DNA of 62,879 nt from Pholiota molesta (Eukaryota > Basidiomycota > Agaricomycetes > Agaricales > Strophariaceae). Positions 21,029 through 33,497 of the stretch are shown piece by piece. Location of the stretch: NCBI GenBank assembly GCA_014925825.1, contig JACGCK010000238.1:1-62879 (forward strand), read 5' to 3'. The notes under the pieces are model-generated. The model ran no database searches. It saw nothing but the letters and a program-made list of their open reading frames with translations, and was not told where the DNA came from. The translations under genes were made by a program, and so were the position numbers. Numbering within the stretch: the stretch's first letter is position 1; every line of letters begins with the position of its first letter.

Positions 21029-21730
21029 GCCAAGGGGGCACCACAAATATAATAAAACATATCGGGTCAGTTTTTTTTTTAAGGCCCACCTGGGCTGAAC
21101 CAACCAACCAGGGTGGGAATAAATTGCTATATACGGAAACATGACATCATGTTTTGATGGCATCAGTTGGTTTGAAATTTCCCCGCACAAACCCTGCTCT
21201 GTTCCCAACCAATTCCCAATGCCCTCTTCTGAGTTTATGTGTCACTTTCTGAGGTTTTTGAGACCTGCTAACCCAATATTGATATTTTTACCATAGTTGG
21301 GGCAGGTTACTTAACCATTTATGACTAAAAGTGCCTATAAAAACTGTATTTGACTGATTCTCAGCCTAAGCGCTACTTGAAGAAGCTTTTATTGCAAGAA
21401 TAATTGAGTGAATAGATAATAGATGTATTGTCAGATTCAATGAAAGAGAATATCCATGTAGCTGCAGCTTATATTAGGTGCTCATTCAGTGATTTACATA
21501 CATTTTACCAAAATAAAGACCTATAGAATGTTCTGAGTGTTTGAAACCAATTTGAAAGTGTCAAAATTATTCAGATTGTATTACATGAGTTGATATTAGG
21601 CCCTATTAGGCTCAAAAATCCTCCAAAATCAAAGAAAAAAAAACTATATAAGTTTTTTTTTTAAAGCCAGCTAGGCCGGACCAACCAACCAACCTGATAT
21701 GGACGATTCTGAATGTGGTGCCCCCTTGGC
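21029..21730. mobile_element. 702-bp non-autonomous inverted-repeat element flanked by TAAA
   Basis: Left end GCCAAGGGGGCACCACA is matched exactly by the complement of the right end (17 of 17), and similarity continues to CATATCNGGT about 42 bp in. TAAA flanks both sides (21025-21028 and 21731-21734), consistent with a target duplication. Inside each end a poly-T tract is followed by AAGGCCCA/AAAGCCAG and ACCAACCAACC, showing further end-to-end relatedness. No transposase frame. It lies in the upstream region of the DUF1295 gene. Confidence 0.8.
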
Positions 21731-22768
21731 TAAAGCAGTCTGAGCAAAAAGTCGAGGCAAGTCGTAAGTCCACTTAGTTTCAACTTAAACGATCATAGGA
21801 CTACTTTTACAATAGCATGGCTAAAACTATTCAAGAATCGTGCAATATGCGATATTTGTGCGATATATTTGGACCCACCAACCATTTTGGGAGGCCAGGT
21901 GATGGGCACGATTCTTTGGAATCGAATGTGCTGCTGCGATTCATTCTTCGCGCTGACTTGTCATGAGTCTTATAAACAAAAGAGATAACGAACATCAATT
22001 ATTGGGTGATTTATGTACCGTAGGTTAGAGGATAGGCCTGACTCGGACATCACGTTAAGATTCTTTCACGGCACTCACCGAAACTGTGTTGCGTGCGTTT
22101 CACGACTATTGCCTAGAAATCTATCCCGGCGTGCGTCAAAAGCAGCCCTTTGATACTTACTTGATCGAAATGGAACTTAGTATGCATACCACTGAATGCA
22201 TGTGCTGACTCCATTGCTTAAGAAATGGACAATTGAATTACCGAGCGGCGAGACAGAATTAGCTTTGTGGGGGCAAGTGCTAACGCCGGGGGCAGTTAAA
22301 AAAGCGTATCTATTTGAGCTTTCTAAATAGGCCCTACAGATACGTATTTGTTTTTAAGTATATAATGCAAAGAAGTGCCCGGTGAGTACTTATTGTGAGA
22401 AGCGGCAAAACGCAACGCATAAATGCATAAAGCCTTGAGCTTCTTCTTCTGGGATTGTAAAAAAAACCAGTGATTAAGTGACGTTTAATGGGCGTTAATT
22501 TCTGGTATGTAGACCAATGCTCTGAAAATCTGAGTCTTTATTCGACAGAAAGAAAAAGAGCGTGTAAGTATGCACATTCAAGCTCAAAATGCAGACCAAC
22601 TTGTTACTTCAACTCGTCGCCAGCGTCGGCCTCGCCTCGCTTTACAGTGCCCATCACGTGGTATGATCTTGCCCAATCGGAGTTTCGGCAGGCGCGGCAT
22701 CGGTTCGGCCGTGGAAAGAGCCGAGTCAACAAGGCTGACTAAGAATCCTTTCCTGTTCATTGACCACC
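21731..22768. other. Intergenic, between inverted-repeat element and SDE2
   Basis: A/T-rich, no supported gene. Includes a small imperfect inverted repeat around AAAGCGTATCT and AGATACGTATTT (22300-22355). Contains the SDE2 promoter. Confidence 0.4.
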
Positions 22769-23609
22769 ATGGCTAGCAGCGTCCTCATCCAGTCCTTTGC
22801 GCCTTTCCCCACATTCTCCATCTCAGCGCCACCGTCGACTCAAGTCAGCGACTTATTCTCACTTATTCATACCAAATACCCCTCTTTCCCGCTTTCTCTT
22901 ACCGACTCGCTTGTATTTACCACACACGCTGGCCATGTACCGCCACTCAATGCGGAGGTGTCTGCTTTGAAATGCGAAGATAGTCTCGTAACTCTACGCC
23001 TGACGCCAAGGCTTCTGGGTGGGAAGGGAGGATTTGGAAGTCAGCTGAGGGCGGCGGGTGGACGGATGAGCAGTCAGAAAACGAGCAACAACGATTCGTG
23101 TCGCGATCTCAGTGGGAGAAGATTGAGTACAATCAAAGAGGCTAAGAAGTGGGTTATTCTCTTTGTTCAGTCACGGCTTATTTGACTCATATTTCCTCAG
23201 ATTGGCAGATTATATTGAACACGAACCAGCGCGCCTAGCCGCCAAAGCGGAAGCAGAACGGTTGAAACTCGAGAATCTCGAGCGCAAGCTCGGCATAACA
23301 CCCTCTTCGTCCTCCAAGATCCCCGAAACCACAGCGGAAGTCATCGCGGGAAAGAAACATCGCTTTGACGACACCGAATACCTGGAGAAAAGCAACGAGC
23401 TGAAGGAGGGCGTGAAGAATGCAGTCTCTGTCGCCTTGCTCAAGAAGAGGAAGAAAGTCAAGGTCGTACCGGAAGGGAGTGCTGATGCAAAAGAGGTGGC
23501 GTCGAAGGATGTGAAGGAGACCAAGGATGCACTGAAGGAAAAGAAACCAGTCGTAGAGTCTGCTGTACTCCCAACGCCACAGGTGGAGTTGGAGGCCGTT
23601 GGTGCATAG
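22769..23609 (+). CDS. sde2: SDE2 (silencing-defective 2), ubiquitin-fold precursor
   Basis: Nuclear protein made as a ubiquitin-like precursor; in fission yeast deubiquitinating enzymes cut after Gly-Gly and the C-terminal part joins the spliceosome to promote excision of selected introns and telomeric silencing. Exons 22769-23148 and 23201-23609, 262 residues. The cleavage site [17 protein letters not shown] starts at residue 82, so cutting after Gly85 would expose Lys86, as in the family. The conserved block continues as CRDLSGRRL and TIKEAKKLADY across the intron. The C-terminal half is charged and Lys/Glu-rich. The ATG at 22769 has a good context (ACCATGG). Confidence 0.92.
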
Positions 23610-24594
23610 GGTTCGATTTACAATGGGGTTTCTTCTTTATTAAATTCTGCTTGTTGTATTTTTGAAACTCATGACACACTTTTTAGTAAGAAGAAGCGAC
23701 ATCTACCTCCTGGGAATGGATATCCAGGCCGATGAGGAAGAAGCGTTCACCCGTTTCCATTCTTCGACAGATACTCGTAATTCGAGTTGAAGACGCATGC
23801 TTGCTTGTATACTATAATTTTAGCTCAACATGTTCGAACTTCGGAAACGCGCTGCGCCCGCTTATTTACCCAGACCTATATGTACCTGAATCGATTGACA
23901 CTGATCTTTGACAGTGGCCGGGATATCCTATTCGTCTCAGCAACTTGTCCCATGTGCATCGAAAGCAAACCAAGGATATTTTGTAATTGCGCAGGTCGAC
24001 GCAGAGAATTGATTTAGACGTGTGAGTCGTGCTTTACGTTGCATGCTGGGCGATGTTGGCCAGAAAAGTCTGATGGCATGTCCTTGAACAGTGTTTTCCC
24101 TACCTCAACGAATGAAACTCCGTGGTACCATGTGGTAATCATGTTGGTCTTATGCTGTTCTCTGCTGTGTGCACAAACGTTCATACACAAGTAGCATGTG
24201 TGGCATCAGGCAGCTGATGGCTACGTTTCGGTATACTCTGAGAACTCATGCGTTGCTTGTCTTTCACTAGCGGTGGTGCGCTTGCATTGGAGACCATTAC
24301 GCGCCCAGCTTCTATTTCAAAATAATGACATCGAAAATACGCCACCCAGAGAATTTTGCAACGTAAACGAGGCATGCTTCTCCAGTCTCGACGATGCTGA
24401 GGATGCTGTGCTACATTGATCCGGGAGTGCTTCCCAACTTCCCACTCCTTAACCACCAACATACATATTGGATCATCTTCCTGAGTCGTAGGATGATCAA
24501 TTTCCCCATCCACCCTGGTACTCGCCGACCATCGCCGTTGTCGCTGCTTTATACCTTCCTATTCCTCCAACATACACCTCTTTGACCTTTGAAT
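23610..24594. other. Intergenic
   Basis: 3' flank of SDE2 and upstream region of arrestin-like A. Open frames on both strands carry no recognisable domain. Confidence 0.4.
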
Positions 24595-26196
24595 ATGTCT
24601 AATTTGTACACAGGCTCTCCTTCACGGACCCAGGAGCTCCCTGGTCATACTTCGAATCCTAGCGTACGCTCAGCCCAGAGGACGAGTCGAACACCGAAGG
24701 AATTTCAATATAAGATTGAAAAGGGCGGAAAGCCCATCGCTGTGCTGACTCTGTTTACGGAAGCTGGAGCATCGAAGGCCATACCCACATACGTGGAGGG
24801 TTCGATGATCAAGGGTAACCTACGGCTGAGCTTAGACCAGGCAGACTCAATACAGGGCATTACAGTCAACGTACGTTCCATTTCATTATATGCTATGTTT
24901 TATCATCAATTCGTTTCGAAGGTTCAAGGTCAATATATTACCGGAGTAAATCCGGACGACCAGCTCAACTTCCTTGATATCTCGCAAACTTTGTGGTCGC
25001 AATCGGATGGAGCCCCACGAAATGCCACTGCTGATCACGATAGTTCGCTACCTCCCGCGGCTGGACAGCCTCCATCGAAATTTACAGGAAAAATACAGGG
25101 GGAATACCTCTGGCCTTTCGCCATCAACTTTCCCAGAAAGGTAAACCTTTCCTTAGAAAGGAATTCCGATGGAAGGGATGTGTCGGAACCTTTTGCGCCA
25201 CCTCAAACATTTACCGAGCGGAATGTTCGAGGGGGAATCAATTATGAGATATCTATCCGAATTGCGCGCGGCAGATTCAAGGCAGATCGCAGGTGTGCAT
25301 TTTCTCATTGCATTACATTCCATGTCGCGCTCATATTCATAATCTTGAATGTCAGAATGTCAACACAATTCGGATATATTCCATCAACACGACCCCCTGC
25401 CCTTTTGCCTATGAGGCGGCTTGCCTATCAGCAAGGGACACAACTGATTGGACCATATATTGACGTCGATGGGTGGCATTCTCAAGATGCTGTGCAGGTT
25501 CAAGGTAATATCTTCAACAATCGCCCAGTCAATGTTACATGTAAAGTAAGTTGATAAGTTCCGATTCTCTCCAGAACTTGATTGATCCAATACAATTATC
25601 CCAGCTCTATATCTCAAAGCCTGTGCGTATTTGTTGGCAATAATTCAACACACAGATCTTTAACGGCAATCAGCTATCTTATACGCGAGGCTCCGTCGTC
25701 CCTCTCTACCTGCATCTCGAAAGCGATGATAAGCAAACCCTGGACCTACTTGCATCACCTAAAGCAATTTCCGTACACCTGCGACGTCATGTCAGTTATG
25801 GCTTGCTGGAGAACAAGGCCAAAGGCATCACGTACAAAAGCGCCGCCGAGGATTCTCTGCCTGCCGTCTGGTGGCCATCAACATCTGGACTCGAAAACCC
25901 TCCAGCACATGACCATAGCCGTTATGTGAATGGTGAACTGCACCTCAAGATAGACTTGAAGCCTACTTCTAATATGCCTTTGTTGCGTGTGGAGGTGATT
26001 CAAATATTTAAATACCTCGAGGTCTACTCTATTCATCTAATCCGCTTTCGATTAGTATTTCGTTGTGATGTTGCCATTCAACGCTGCGGGATTTGTACAA
26101 CGCGGAGAACAAGTAATATTGAAACATCCGGTAGATATCGTCACCACATACGCTCCTGGTCCACGTCCCGTGAAGCTGGCACCCCCCTGGATATGA
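24595..26196 (+). CDS. Arrestin-like protein A
   Basis: Arrestin N-terminal-fold protein; fungal alpha-arrestins act as adaptors that bring Rsp5-type ubiquitin ligase to plasma-membrane transporters. Exons 24595-24870, 24922-25292, 25356-25545, 25605-25622, 25656-25994 and 26056-26196, 444 residues. Features: FQYKIEKGGKP strand, GSMIKGNLRLSL, a GEYLWPF strand and the arrestin-style RPPALLPMRRLAYQQG linker. It is a paralogue of arrestin-like B (36.4 kb), with the same intron positions and identical exon 3 (190 nt) and exon 4 (18 nt) lengths. As written the end reads LAPPWI then stop and no PPxY motif is present; one base fewer in the C6 run at 26182-26187 would instead give APPGYD. Confidence 0.82.
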
Positions 26197-26590
26197 TCTT
26201 GAGACGACAACGAAACCTACGTTTACTTCCACCAAGAACAACTTCGTATAGGTACTTTTAGGGCTGGGGTATTTCGAATCATGGAAATGAATTATACGAA
26301 GTTGTTTTGACGACCTCATCCAAGCCTCATCGACTCCTTGCCAGATTATAAGCGCCGTGCCGAAAGGAACTGAAGCTCGGCAGGAAATCTAGTTGCCGAC
26401 GGAACGTGTCCCGAGTCCCGAGTCTCCCAACCTAGTATCTCATGACCACGCTTGTAGTGGGATTCCTGGGCTTGTGTGGGTTATTCCTGAGTCCTCTTTT
26501 TCACAGACATAACTACATTTAGATGGGAAGTCTGTTAAAAGGCGGTCAGCGGTGATTATTCACCCCCTTCTTTCCGTTATTCCCTGTGAA
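26197..26590. other. Short intergenic spacer before the MFS gene
   Basis: 394 bp. Contains AAAGGCGGTCAGCGG at 26538-26552, a 15-mer also found at 10836-10850 in the phosphatase intron. No gene. Confidence 0.5.
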
Positions 26591-28841
26591 ATGAAGGACG
26601 AGGAGAAACATGCAAATGTGTCCTTGGACCAACCTGTCTCGCCCACTTCTAGCGAAGTTACGACGCCATTGCGGTATGCTACTACGATAGCGTCAGACGA
26701 CTCCAAATTCACAAAGAACGAGAAATGGTTTATTGTGATATTCACAGCTTTCATCGGATTTTTCAGGTGAGTGACATTTGATAGATCTCTTTTCGAGTTA
26801 ATTCAAACTATTCATTCAAATTTCAGTCCACTCACAGCAAACATCTATTTCCCAGCTATTCCAACTCTAGCGATTGCATTTAACAAACCAACTGAGCTTA
26901 TCAATCTTACGGTACGATTTTCGGAGATAAATAAGTATCTACAGTATCTGGATTTCTGCTCATACTTGCTAACTAGGTAACAATGTTTGCGGTTTTTCAA
27001 GGCATTGGTACGTATACGCGTGATGCATACATGAACCTTGGGCTTCGAACTGGAAAAGGATATGCGTTAGAATCTTCCTCGCATTGACTCCTTGATGGGG
27101 CGGATTAACACTCTATTTCGAAATATATGCTAACCCTCTAATTATTCCATCGCAGCGCCTATGTTCTGGGGTCCTATGTCAGACCATATCGGCCGTAGGC
27201 CAATCTCCGCAGCTTGTCTTCTCATCCTGGCACTGTCCTGTGTTGGCCTGGCGCTCGTCCCAACCTCAGATTTCTGGCTGCTGATGTTGCTACGGTGCCT
27301 ACAAGCCTCTGGCTCAGCAAGTACAATTGCAATTGGTGCGAGCTCTCTCTACGATGCTGGAAAGAATTCACTGATTAGTTCAAATTCAACTGAATTCCGT
27401 AGGCGCTGGCGTAGTGGGTGACATATCAAGTCGGGCAGAGCGCGGCGGGTTTTACGGGATTTTTTCCCTTGGTCCTACTGTCAGTCAAAAACATTGATGC
27501 TTCATTTATCAATGCCCATACACTTCAATTAGTCAGGACCCGCATTCGGCCCAGTCATAGGAGGAGCCTTGGCCGGTCATTTTGGATGGAGGTCAGTCGC
27601 ATTAAAAGTATAGCTAAGAGCTTAATAGCCCAATGATTCCGATAGAGCTATCTTCTGGTTCCTATGCATCTGTGCATCCGTTTGTTTCATCTTCATTATC
27701 CTGTAAGCTTTCCTTCGACTACCCAAATACCTCTCACCTGATTTTTCCGTTTTTTTGGTTGTTGTTTTTCTTTTTTGCAGTTTTCAACCAGAAACATTGC
27801 GGCCCATCGTGAACACTGGCCGTGATACAACGTTTTTGGTGTATAAGCCAGTCCTACCTATTATCGGACGCAAAGACGTTCCAAAGCAGCCTCCAAGCAC
27901 TATCCCTACCAGACCCTACCAAAACCCATTCCGGCTATTCCTCCTGCCAGATGTCTCTCTCATGCTTGTCATCAATGGAATAATGTTCACTGTTTTCTAC
28001 GGTGTATTGGTTCCGCTGTCTACATTGTTCGCCACGACATATCCTTTCCTCAATGAAACTACGATTGGCGTCTGCTTCTTGTGCATCGGAGCGGGTACAG
28101 TCTTCGGATCCTGGTCATCAGGTCATATTTTGGACATGGAATATCAAAGATTCAAGCGCAAGGCAGAGAGTGAACTTGCAGATACTGAGGAAGGATTTGA
28201 CATTACAAAAGAAGAAAACTTTCCTTTAGAAAAGGTTCGGAAATAAAGCGTTCTGTTCAAAATGAAATGTACACTAATCAGAGTTTCTCTATCTTTCCTA
28301 GGCCCGTCTTAGACTGATGCCATACTATATTTTGAGTATAGCAGCGATTTGCGCAGGATATGGTTGGGTTATTGAAAACAGAGTTCACATTGCAGTGCCT
28401 CTGATAATGCAATTCTTCGGTTAGTCTATTTTTTATTACTTTATCCTATGGCCTAACCCTCCTATTGGATACTTCAGCTGGATGGCTGACTATCGCTGTG
28501 ATGAATGCAACGTCCACCCTGAACATCGATTTGGTCCCAGGACAAAGTTCTGCTGTGACCGGATGTGTAATTATGCATATTTATTTCTTGGAGCATATTA
28601 CTAACGATTGGTTTAGAACAACCTCGTCAGATGTAGCCTGACGGCTGTCCTAATTTCCGTTATCCAGCTCATCATTGATAAAATCGGGATTGGATGGACT
28701 TATGTCCTTCTCAGCGGCATATCTCTCCTGTCTTTGCCTCTCGTCTACATTGCAACCAAGATAGGACCTCGATGTCGCATTCGGCGTCAAAGTATAAGAC
28801 AAGCTCAACAGAACCAGACAATAGTCGACGAGGAGAAATGA
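26591..28841 (+). CDS. Major facilitator superfamily transporter (DHA1-like)
   Basis: Predicted plasma-membrane drug:proton antiporter type, substrate unknown. Eleven exons: 26591-26766, 26827-26911, 26977-27007, 27156-27335, 27403-27479, 27533-27591, 27646-27702, 27781-28234, 28302-28419, 28478-28566 and 28617-28841, 516 residues. Motif A is GPMSDHIGRRP between helices 2 and 3; the antiporter-type motif in helix 5 reads GPAFGPVIGGALAGHFGWR; helix 1 begins in FIVIFTAFIGFF. The central loop holds RPIVNTGRDTTFLVYKP. N- and C-termini are hydrophilic (MKDEEKHANVS start, QNQTIVDEEK end). The tandem position after arrestin-like A may or may not matter. Confidence 0.9.
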
Positions 28842-29405
28842 CTCATTAGATAGATAGCTCGTAGACATGACCATATTCACCGCTCCCTCAATAACATTTT
28901 TAGGACTTGCCTTTTGGCACCGAGGTCCATAGCTGCACCACATAGTTACTTCACCAAAAATCCGAGTCAAGACCTTGTATTATAGCCAGCAGAGTAGATA
29001 TGAGGCGGCAGGTGGGCATTGTGAGCGCCGTTGATTTCGAGGATTGGGGGTGATATATTGATAAGATAGATTTGGGGACTCGAATCCGTGTATTTACCGT
29101 TTTGAAGAATTTGAATGACATAGCAAGTAAACATCAGCGGTAAGCAAACAAGGAGTTGACGTTGAACGTTGAAGCTGAAGCGCGCAGCTTGACGCTTTGA
29201 AGAGGATGACCGTGACAGGAGCAAAAAATGGGTTGTTTATTCGTGCTTGAGATTATGAGGTCAGGTTAGTATTTCACGTGCTTCCTCTTCCTTAGCCGCG
29301 GCGAGCGCTGGGTCCGGTCCCAGGTATCACCGACCGGGAACCGTTAACCAGCTTTCAATGTTAATCGCTCGTCTGTAGCCGACATCTACCATCTTCGTCT
29401 CCACC
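28842..29405. other. Intergenic
   Basis: 3' flank of the MFS gene and upstream region of the carrier gene. A minus-strand frame (28967-29224) has a hydrophobic segment but no ATG start, so it is not called. Confidence 0.4.
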
Positions 29406-30735
29406 ATGCCTGCCCAGTCGAAACCGGTCCAGCAACTCACCCCTTTTGCTTCTGCATTGGCCGGAGCGCTTGGTGGATGCTTCAGCACTGCGTATGTTTC
29501 GTCATCTATGGTTATTTGAGCGGGAGCTAATAGTTTATCTTCAGAGTCGTTTACCCTTTGGATGTGTATGTCTTGGTCTCTAGTCTTGCGCCATTGATGT
29601 TCTAATGGGAACTTTCATAAAGCGCGAAGACGCGTATCCAAGCTCTTCCAGCAGACTCCAAAGCGAAGGCTAAAGACCTTTCCCTGACGTCTGTTATCCT
29701 ACGGATATACAAGAAAGAGGGGATTCTCGGATTGTATCGGGGTTTTGGGGCGACAATGTTGAACACATTCTCTATGCGTGAGTGTCCTCGCGATCATCTG
29801 AATTAACCAGACTGAAGGACTGCCAAAGAATATGCTTATTTCTTCTTCTATTCTCTCGTGCGGTCTAACTACATTAAGCGACTAACGAGCAAGCTCCCAC
29901 CCGGTTCAAAATTACCCCCTCTATCAACGGCTGCAGAGCTGATTCTCGGAGCTGTTGCCGGTGCCCTAGCGCAAATCTTCACTATCCCGGTCGCCGTCAT
30001 TGCCACCCGCCAACAAGTCGGCCGTCCCGAGAAGGCCAAAGACGCGACTGCCAACGTTTCTGGGCAAGAGACTGACGACTCCTTCATCGGTGTCGCACGT
30101 GAGATTGTCGAAGAAGAGGGTGTAACTGGTTTATGGCTTGGTCTGAAGCCAGGATTGGTGCTGACTGTAAATCCTGCTATCACCTACGGCGTATTTGAGC
30201 GGGTAAAAAGTCTTGTGCTCATTGCGCGGGGTAACGCATCGACAAAAATGGGTCCTTGGCTATCATTCTTGATCGGAGCTCTGAGCAAAACGCTCGCTAC
30301 GATTGTAAGCCATTCTTTGTTTATATCGTCTACCCATCTCCGCTCATTAGTTCAATTTTCAGGTCACATATCCATATATCATGGCGAAGGTGCGGATTCA
30401 AGCGCGCAGCGCTGATGTCGAAGAGTCTGTTGAGCATAAAGACGAGCTACCGCGATCTCACGAGTATCACCACAAGCACTCTAAGCACGCTGGCGCATTG
30501 GATATCCTGGCCCGCGTATGGAAGAAGGAAGGATTCACTGGCTGGTACCAAGTACGTATCCATCCTTTCTCTGCAGACCTCGTCAGGACTGATCTAATTC
30601 GTGTTTTAGGGAATGGAGGCCCAAATTACGAAGGCCGTTCTATCACAAGCACTACTATTTATGTCAAAAGAGCAATTTGAGCACTGGGCTCTTGCTATTA
30701 TGCTTTTTGCTGCTCGCTTTTCGTCAGGCCGCTAA
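29406..30735 (+). CDS. Peroxisomal-type mitochondrial carrier family protein (PMP47/Ant1-like)
   Basis: Six-helix solute carrier; the nearest known group carries adenine nucleotides across the peroxisomal membrane for fatty acid activation. Exons 29406-29491, 29545-29565, 29623-29777, 29829-30304, 30363-30551 and 30610-30735, 350 residues. The three repeats carry VYPLDVAKTRIQ, the degenerate TIPVAVIATRQQ and TYPYIMAKVRIQ, followed by GLYRGF, GLWLGL and GWYQGM. The degenerate second signature and PYIMAK in the third are typical of the peroxisomal branch. A His-rich charged loop (near SHEYHHKHSKH) precedes the last repeat. Substrate is inferred from family, not shown. Confidence 0.9.
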
Positions 30736-31454
30736 TCATTCATAGTTTAGATGTCTAGTCCTAGATGGATACATATCGTAGATTTTACCAACCATCATTG
30801 TAAAAACCTCAAATTCTAATATCGCACCTACCCCTCATTTCCAGGACAAAGACATGATGGGTTGATTTTGTTCACCTCAAAAACGCTTGACTACGTTTAG
30901 ACTGCGCCACGCAAATTCTAAAAATAGGTTCCGAGTGGATGTGTTGCCCCCGCCTGGCCATGTCATTGTCCAGCTTGGACATGATTTCAGATGATTTCGT
31001 TCCATTGCTTTTCAGGTTCGAAATACAAATTCTATGACTATTTCAGGAGTCAATATGACACTTTGAAAACATCTCGATTTGAAGGTTAATCAATATCCGC
31101 CATTTGGCTAGTGGTGGTTATAAAGCACGAGCTGGAGTACATAAACTTGAAACAGTCTGGTTATCCTCATCGCAAAATTATGGCCACTCATCTCACAAGT
31201 GGTCAGTCTCAGCATGGAAATGCTTGTGTGCATAATACCTAACATATTGAGGTAATTATTGCTATTTCCCAGTGGTCACCAAAATATTCAATATTCAATG
31301 TAAGCACGATCTAGCCTCCAAATCACACTAAATCACTGCCGCCATCGCCTCCTCGTCCAAGTTAGTTAGTTCGCATAGAGCTTATTGACCTAAAACTTTG
31401 ATTAATTATTAGATGCACTGATAGTTTTTCGGTCCAATTACCTTAATCTTGCCC
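30736..31454. other. Intergenic between convergent genes
   Basis: 3' flanks of the carrier and the thaumatin-like gene. No open frame or repeat of note. Confidence 0.4.
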
Positions 31455-32318
31455 TCAAGGACAGAAAGTAATGGTCCAAGTCTTGTCTCCGGCCGAGCAG
31501 CCTCTGACAGGAGAATCATTGCCGCATCCACTCGTATCCTGCAGTCGAAAGCCTTAGTAATAAAGCAATGATCTCTAGGTAAAGGCACTCACGCCGACTG
31601 GGTACGCCTCGGTGCAACCGCAATTGACATTAGTGCATTCAACCGTGTCGCACCCGCTAACTTGAATTTCGATGGACTGCGTGAAGCCTTGGATGTTGGA
31701 TATATCATAGGCCTACGTATGCAATAAATTAACCGTTATGTTAAGATTTTTTGAGAAAATCTCACTTACCTGAGGAGTGAACTGACTTCCGGTATCAAGA
31801 TTGTATTCTGTCACGGTGCAGCTTTCTCCGCTTGCGCCACAATTTCCATTTTGATTGAAAATGCGCCCATTCCACTTTCAAATCAGATTTCTTGTGAGCG
31901 AGGTAGTATATTCGAGCCAGAGTGAACCATACCTGGCGGTTAATAGTCAAGGTCTGCGATTGTCCGTTACCCAGCGTGTTAGGCTGAGGGCCGGTGTAGG
32001 AGATGGCTGGGTTTGGCTACAATTGTCTCTAATGTTAATCCTGACAGTAAACAAGTTATAGCAGATTTACTTACGACGCCGCCTGATCCTGGTGTGCTGC
32101 AGCGGGGAGAATAACCACAGTTCGTGTTAGCAATGACGGGCCTGACGCTTGAGCCGCAATTGTTGTGGAAGATGACTGGATGGAGGAAGAGTCAGTATCA
32201 TGCTCATATGTCTGAAGGAAACTTTTCCAAAAGGAGGCTCACAGGTGTGATCAGCCATGGAAACAGAAGTAACACTCAGGATAGAGAGGGCAAGCATAAA
32301 AGTACGTTGGAAAGGCAT
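31455..32318 (-). CDS. Thaumatin-like secreted protein
   Basis: Small secreted protein with a thaumatin fold; relatives include antifungal and cell-wall-acting proteins, but activity here is unknown. Exons 32243-32318, 32075-32175, 31933-32016, 31770-31874, 31593-31712 and 31455-31538, 189 residues. A signal peptide (TFMLALSILSVTSVSMA) is followed by the thaumatin start HTFIFHNNCGSSV, the QWNGRIFNQNGNCG turn, EYNLDTGSQ, and a C-terminus DTSGCGNDSPVRGCSAG then TITFCP before the stop. The last exon uses the acceptor CTGCAG; the earlier CTAAG would run into an unrelated 47-residue tail. Cysteines are numerous, as expected for disulfide pairing. Confidence 0.88.
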
Positions 32319-33497
32319 CGTTGCAGCGACTGAGAGAAGAGGTAAAATTCTTTTGATACTGTATATCGAGAAGACTTTTAAAAATCTATCTTTCGGTGCA
32401 GTATTTATGTTATTTACCTCCCTCAAATATCGGAGAATACATCATCTAGAATCTGATGAAACGCGGCAAGAACTGGCCAGTAGTGGATAACGGACTTGAT
32501 CCTCAGCAGCAATAGAACGGCACCACGCAAGATCAGATACTTTCATCATTCGAGAGTCAAGGATGTATGGCGGCAACAAGTTGGCAACAAGTATGCTCAT
32601 GCGGCGGCTATTGTCAATGGACTGATTGGTACTAATCTTCAACATCTAGTTCCGATACCTGGACTATTCGTAATTTGAAAATGAGTGTTCACTATGTTCG
32701 TTGTTGAGTCAGGTTAGCGATAAACAACATATCAAATCAACTACATATCAAAGGAGGAGCACGTTCAAGTACTTGTGTGATACGCATTTGCATCTTTGTT
32801 AGAATACTGGTTGGTCCAGATTCCACTATGCGCCCATGGGATGCTACCTTGCGTAGTTTTCAGCCTTGAATCCATATGCAACAAGGATGATCAGATGACC
32901 GTGCTCTTTATATATTATGGATCTCCCTAAAATTCGAAGTACATATAACTGCTGGGGGCTGCTCTGAGGGATGTTTTCTTCTGAAGAGATAATTTTAACA
33001 TTGTCATAAATAGCTCGCCGGACTATCCACTGATAGCTAGCATAACCAGCTAGTGGGCGCTTTGAATATACATTCCCCAATTCTAACCCCAGGCTAACAT
33101 AAAGCCTCGAATACAAGACTCCATCATGAGTACTTAACTAGTACTTATCATACTATGGTCCGGTGGTATGCCGTATTGGAACTAATGCCTTCATTCTTCG
33201 GAATTGTTAGATAGTCATCTGCAACTTGTAGTTATAATTACACAGAAGAACTTTGTTACCCGGGAACGATTGAAGCGCCGTTTACTAGCAGCGGCCAGTA
33301 TGAGTTCGTCAGACTGATGGAACCATGTCTTGTGATTCTTTTCCACCACCCGAATCTCTCGGGCTCGGGTGCAGCTTGGCCAGAAAATATACGTTATTCA
33401 GTCACCTATCACCCCAAAAAAATTTGGCGAAAGAATTATCAGTATACAAGAGTAAGAATATAATACAAGGATGGAGTGAAATTCCAAGAAAAACCAT
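32319..33497. other. Intergenic
   Basis: Promoter side of the thaumatin-like gene and 3' flank of ARP10. A/T-rich, no supported coding sequence on either strand. Confidence 0.4.

Noticed and set aside
29060..29100. Possible tRNA T-arm (GGACTCGAATCC)
   Set aside because: No acceptor stem, anticodon arm or A box could be found around it.
28967..29224. Minus-strand frame with a hydrophobic segment
   Set aside because: Its apparent start is TTG and no ATG lies in frame upstream; no homologue recognised.
31409..31548. Alternative last exon of the thaumatin-like gene from the CTAAG acceptor
   Set aside because: Gives an unrelated 47-residue tail; the CTGCAG acceptor restores the family ending SGCGNDSPVRGC to TITFCP.
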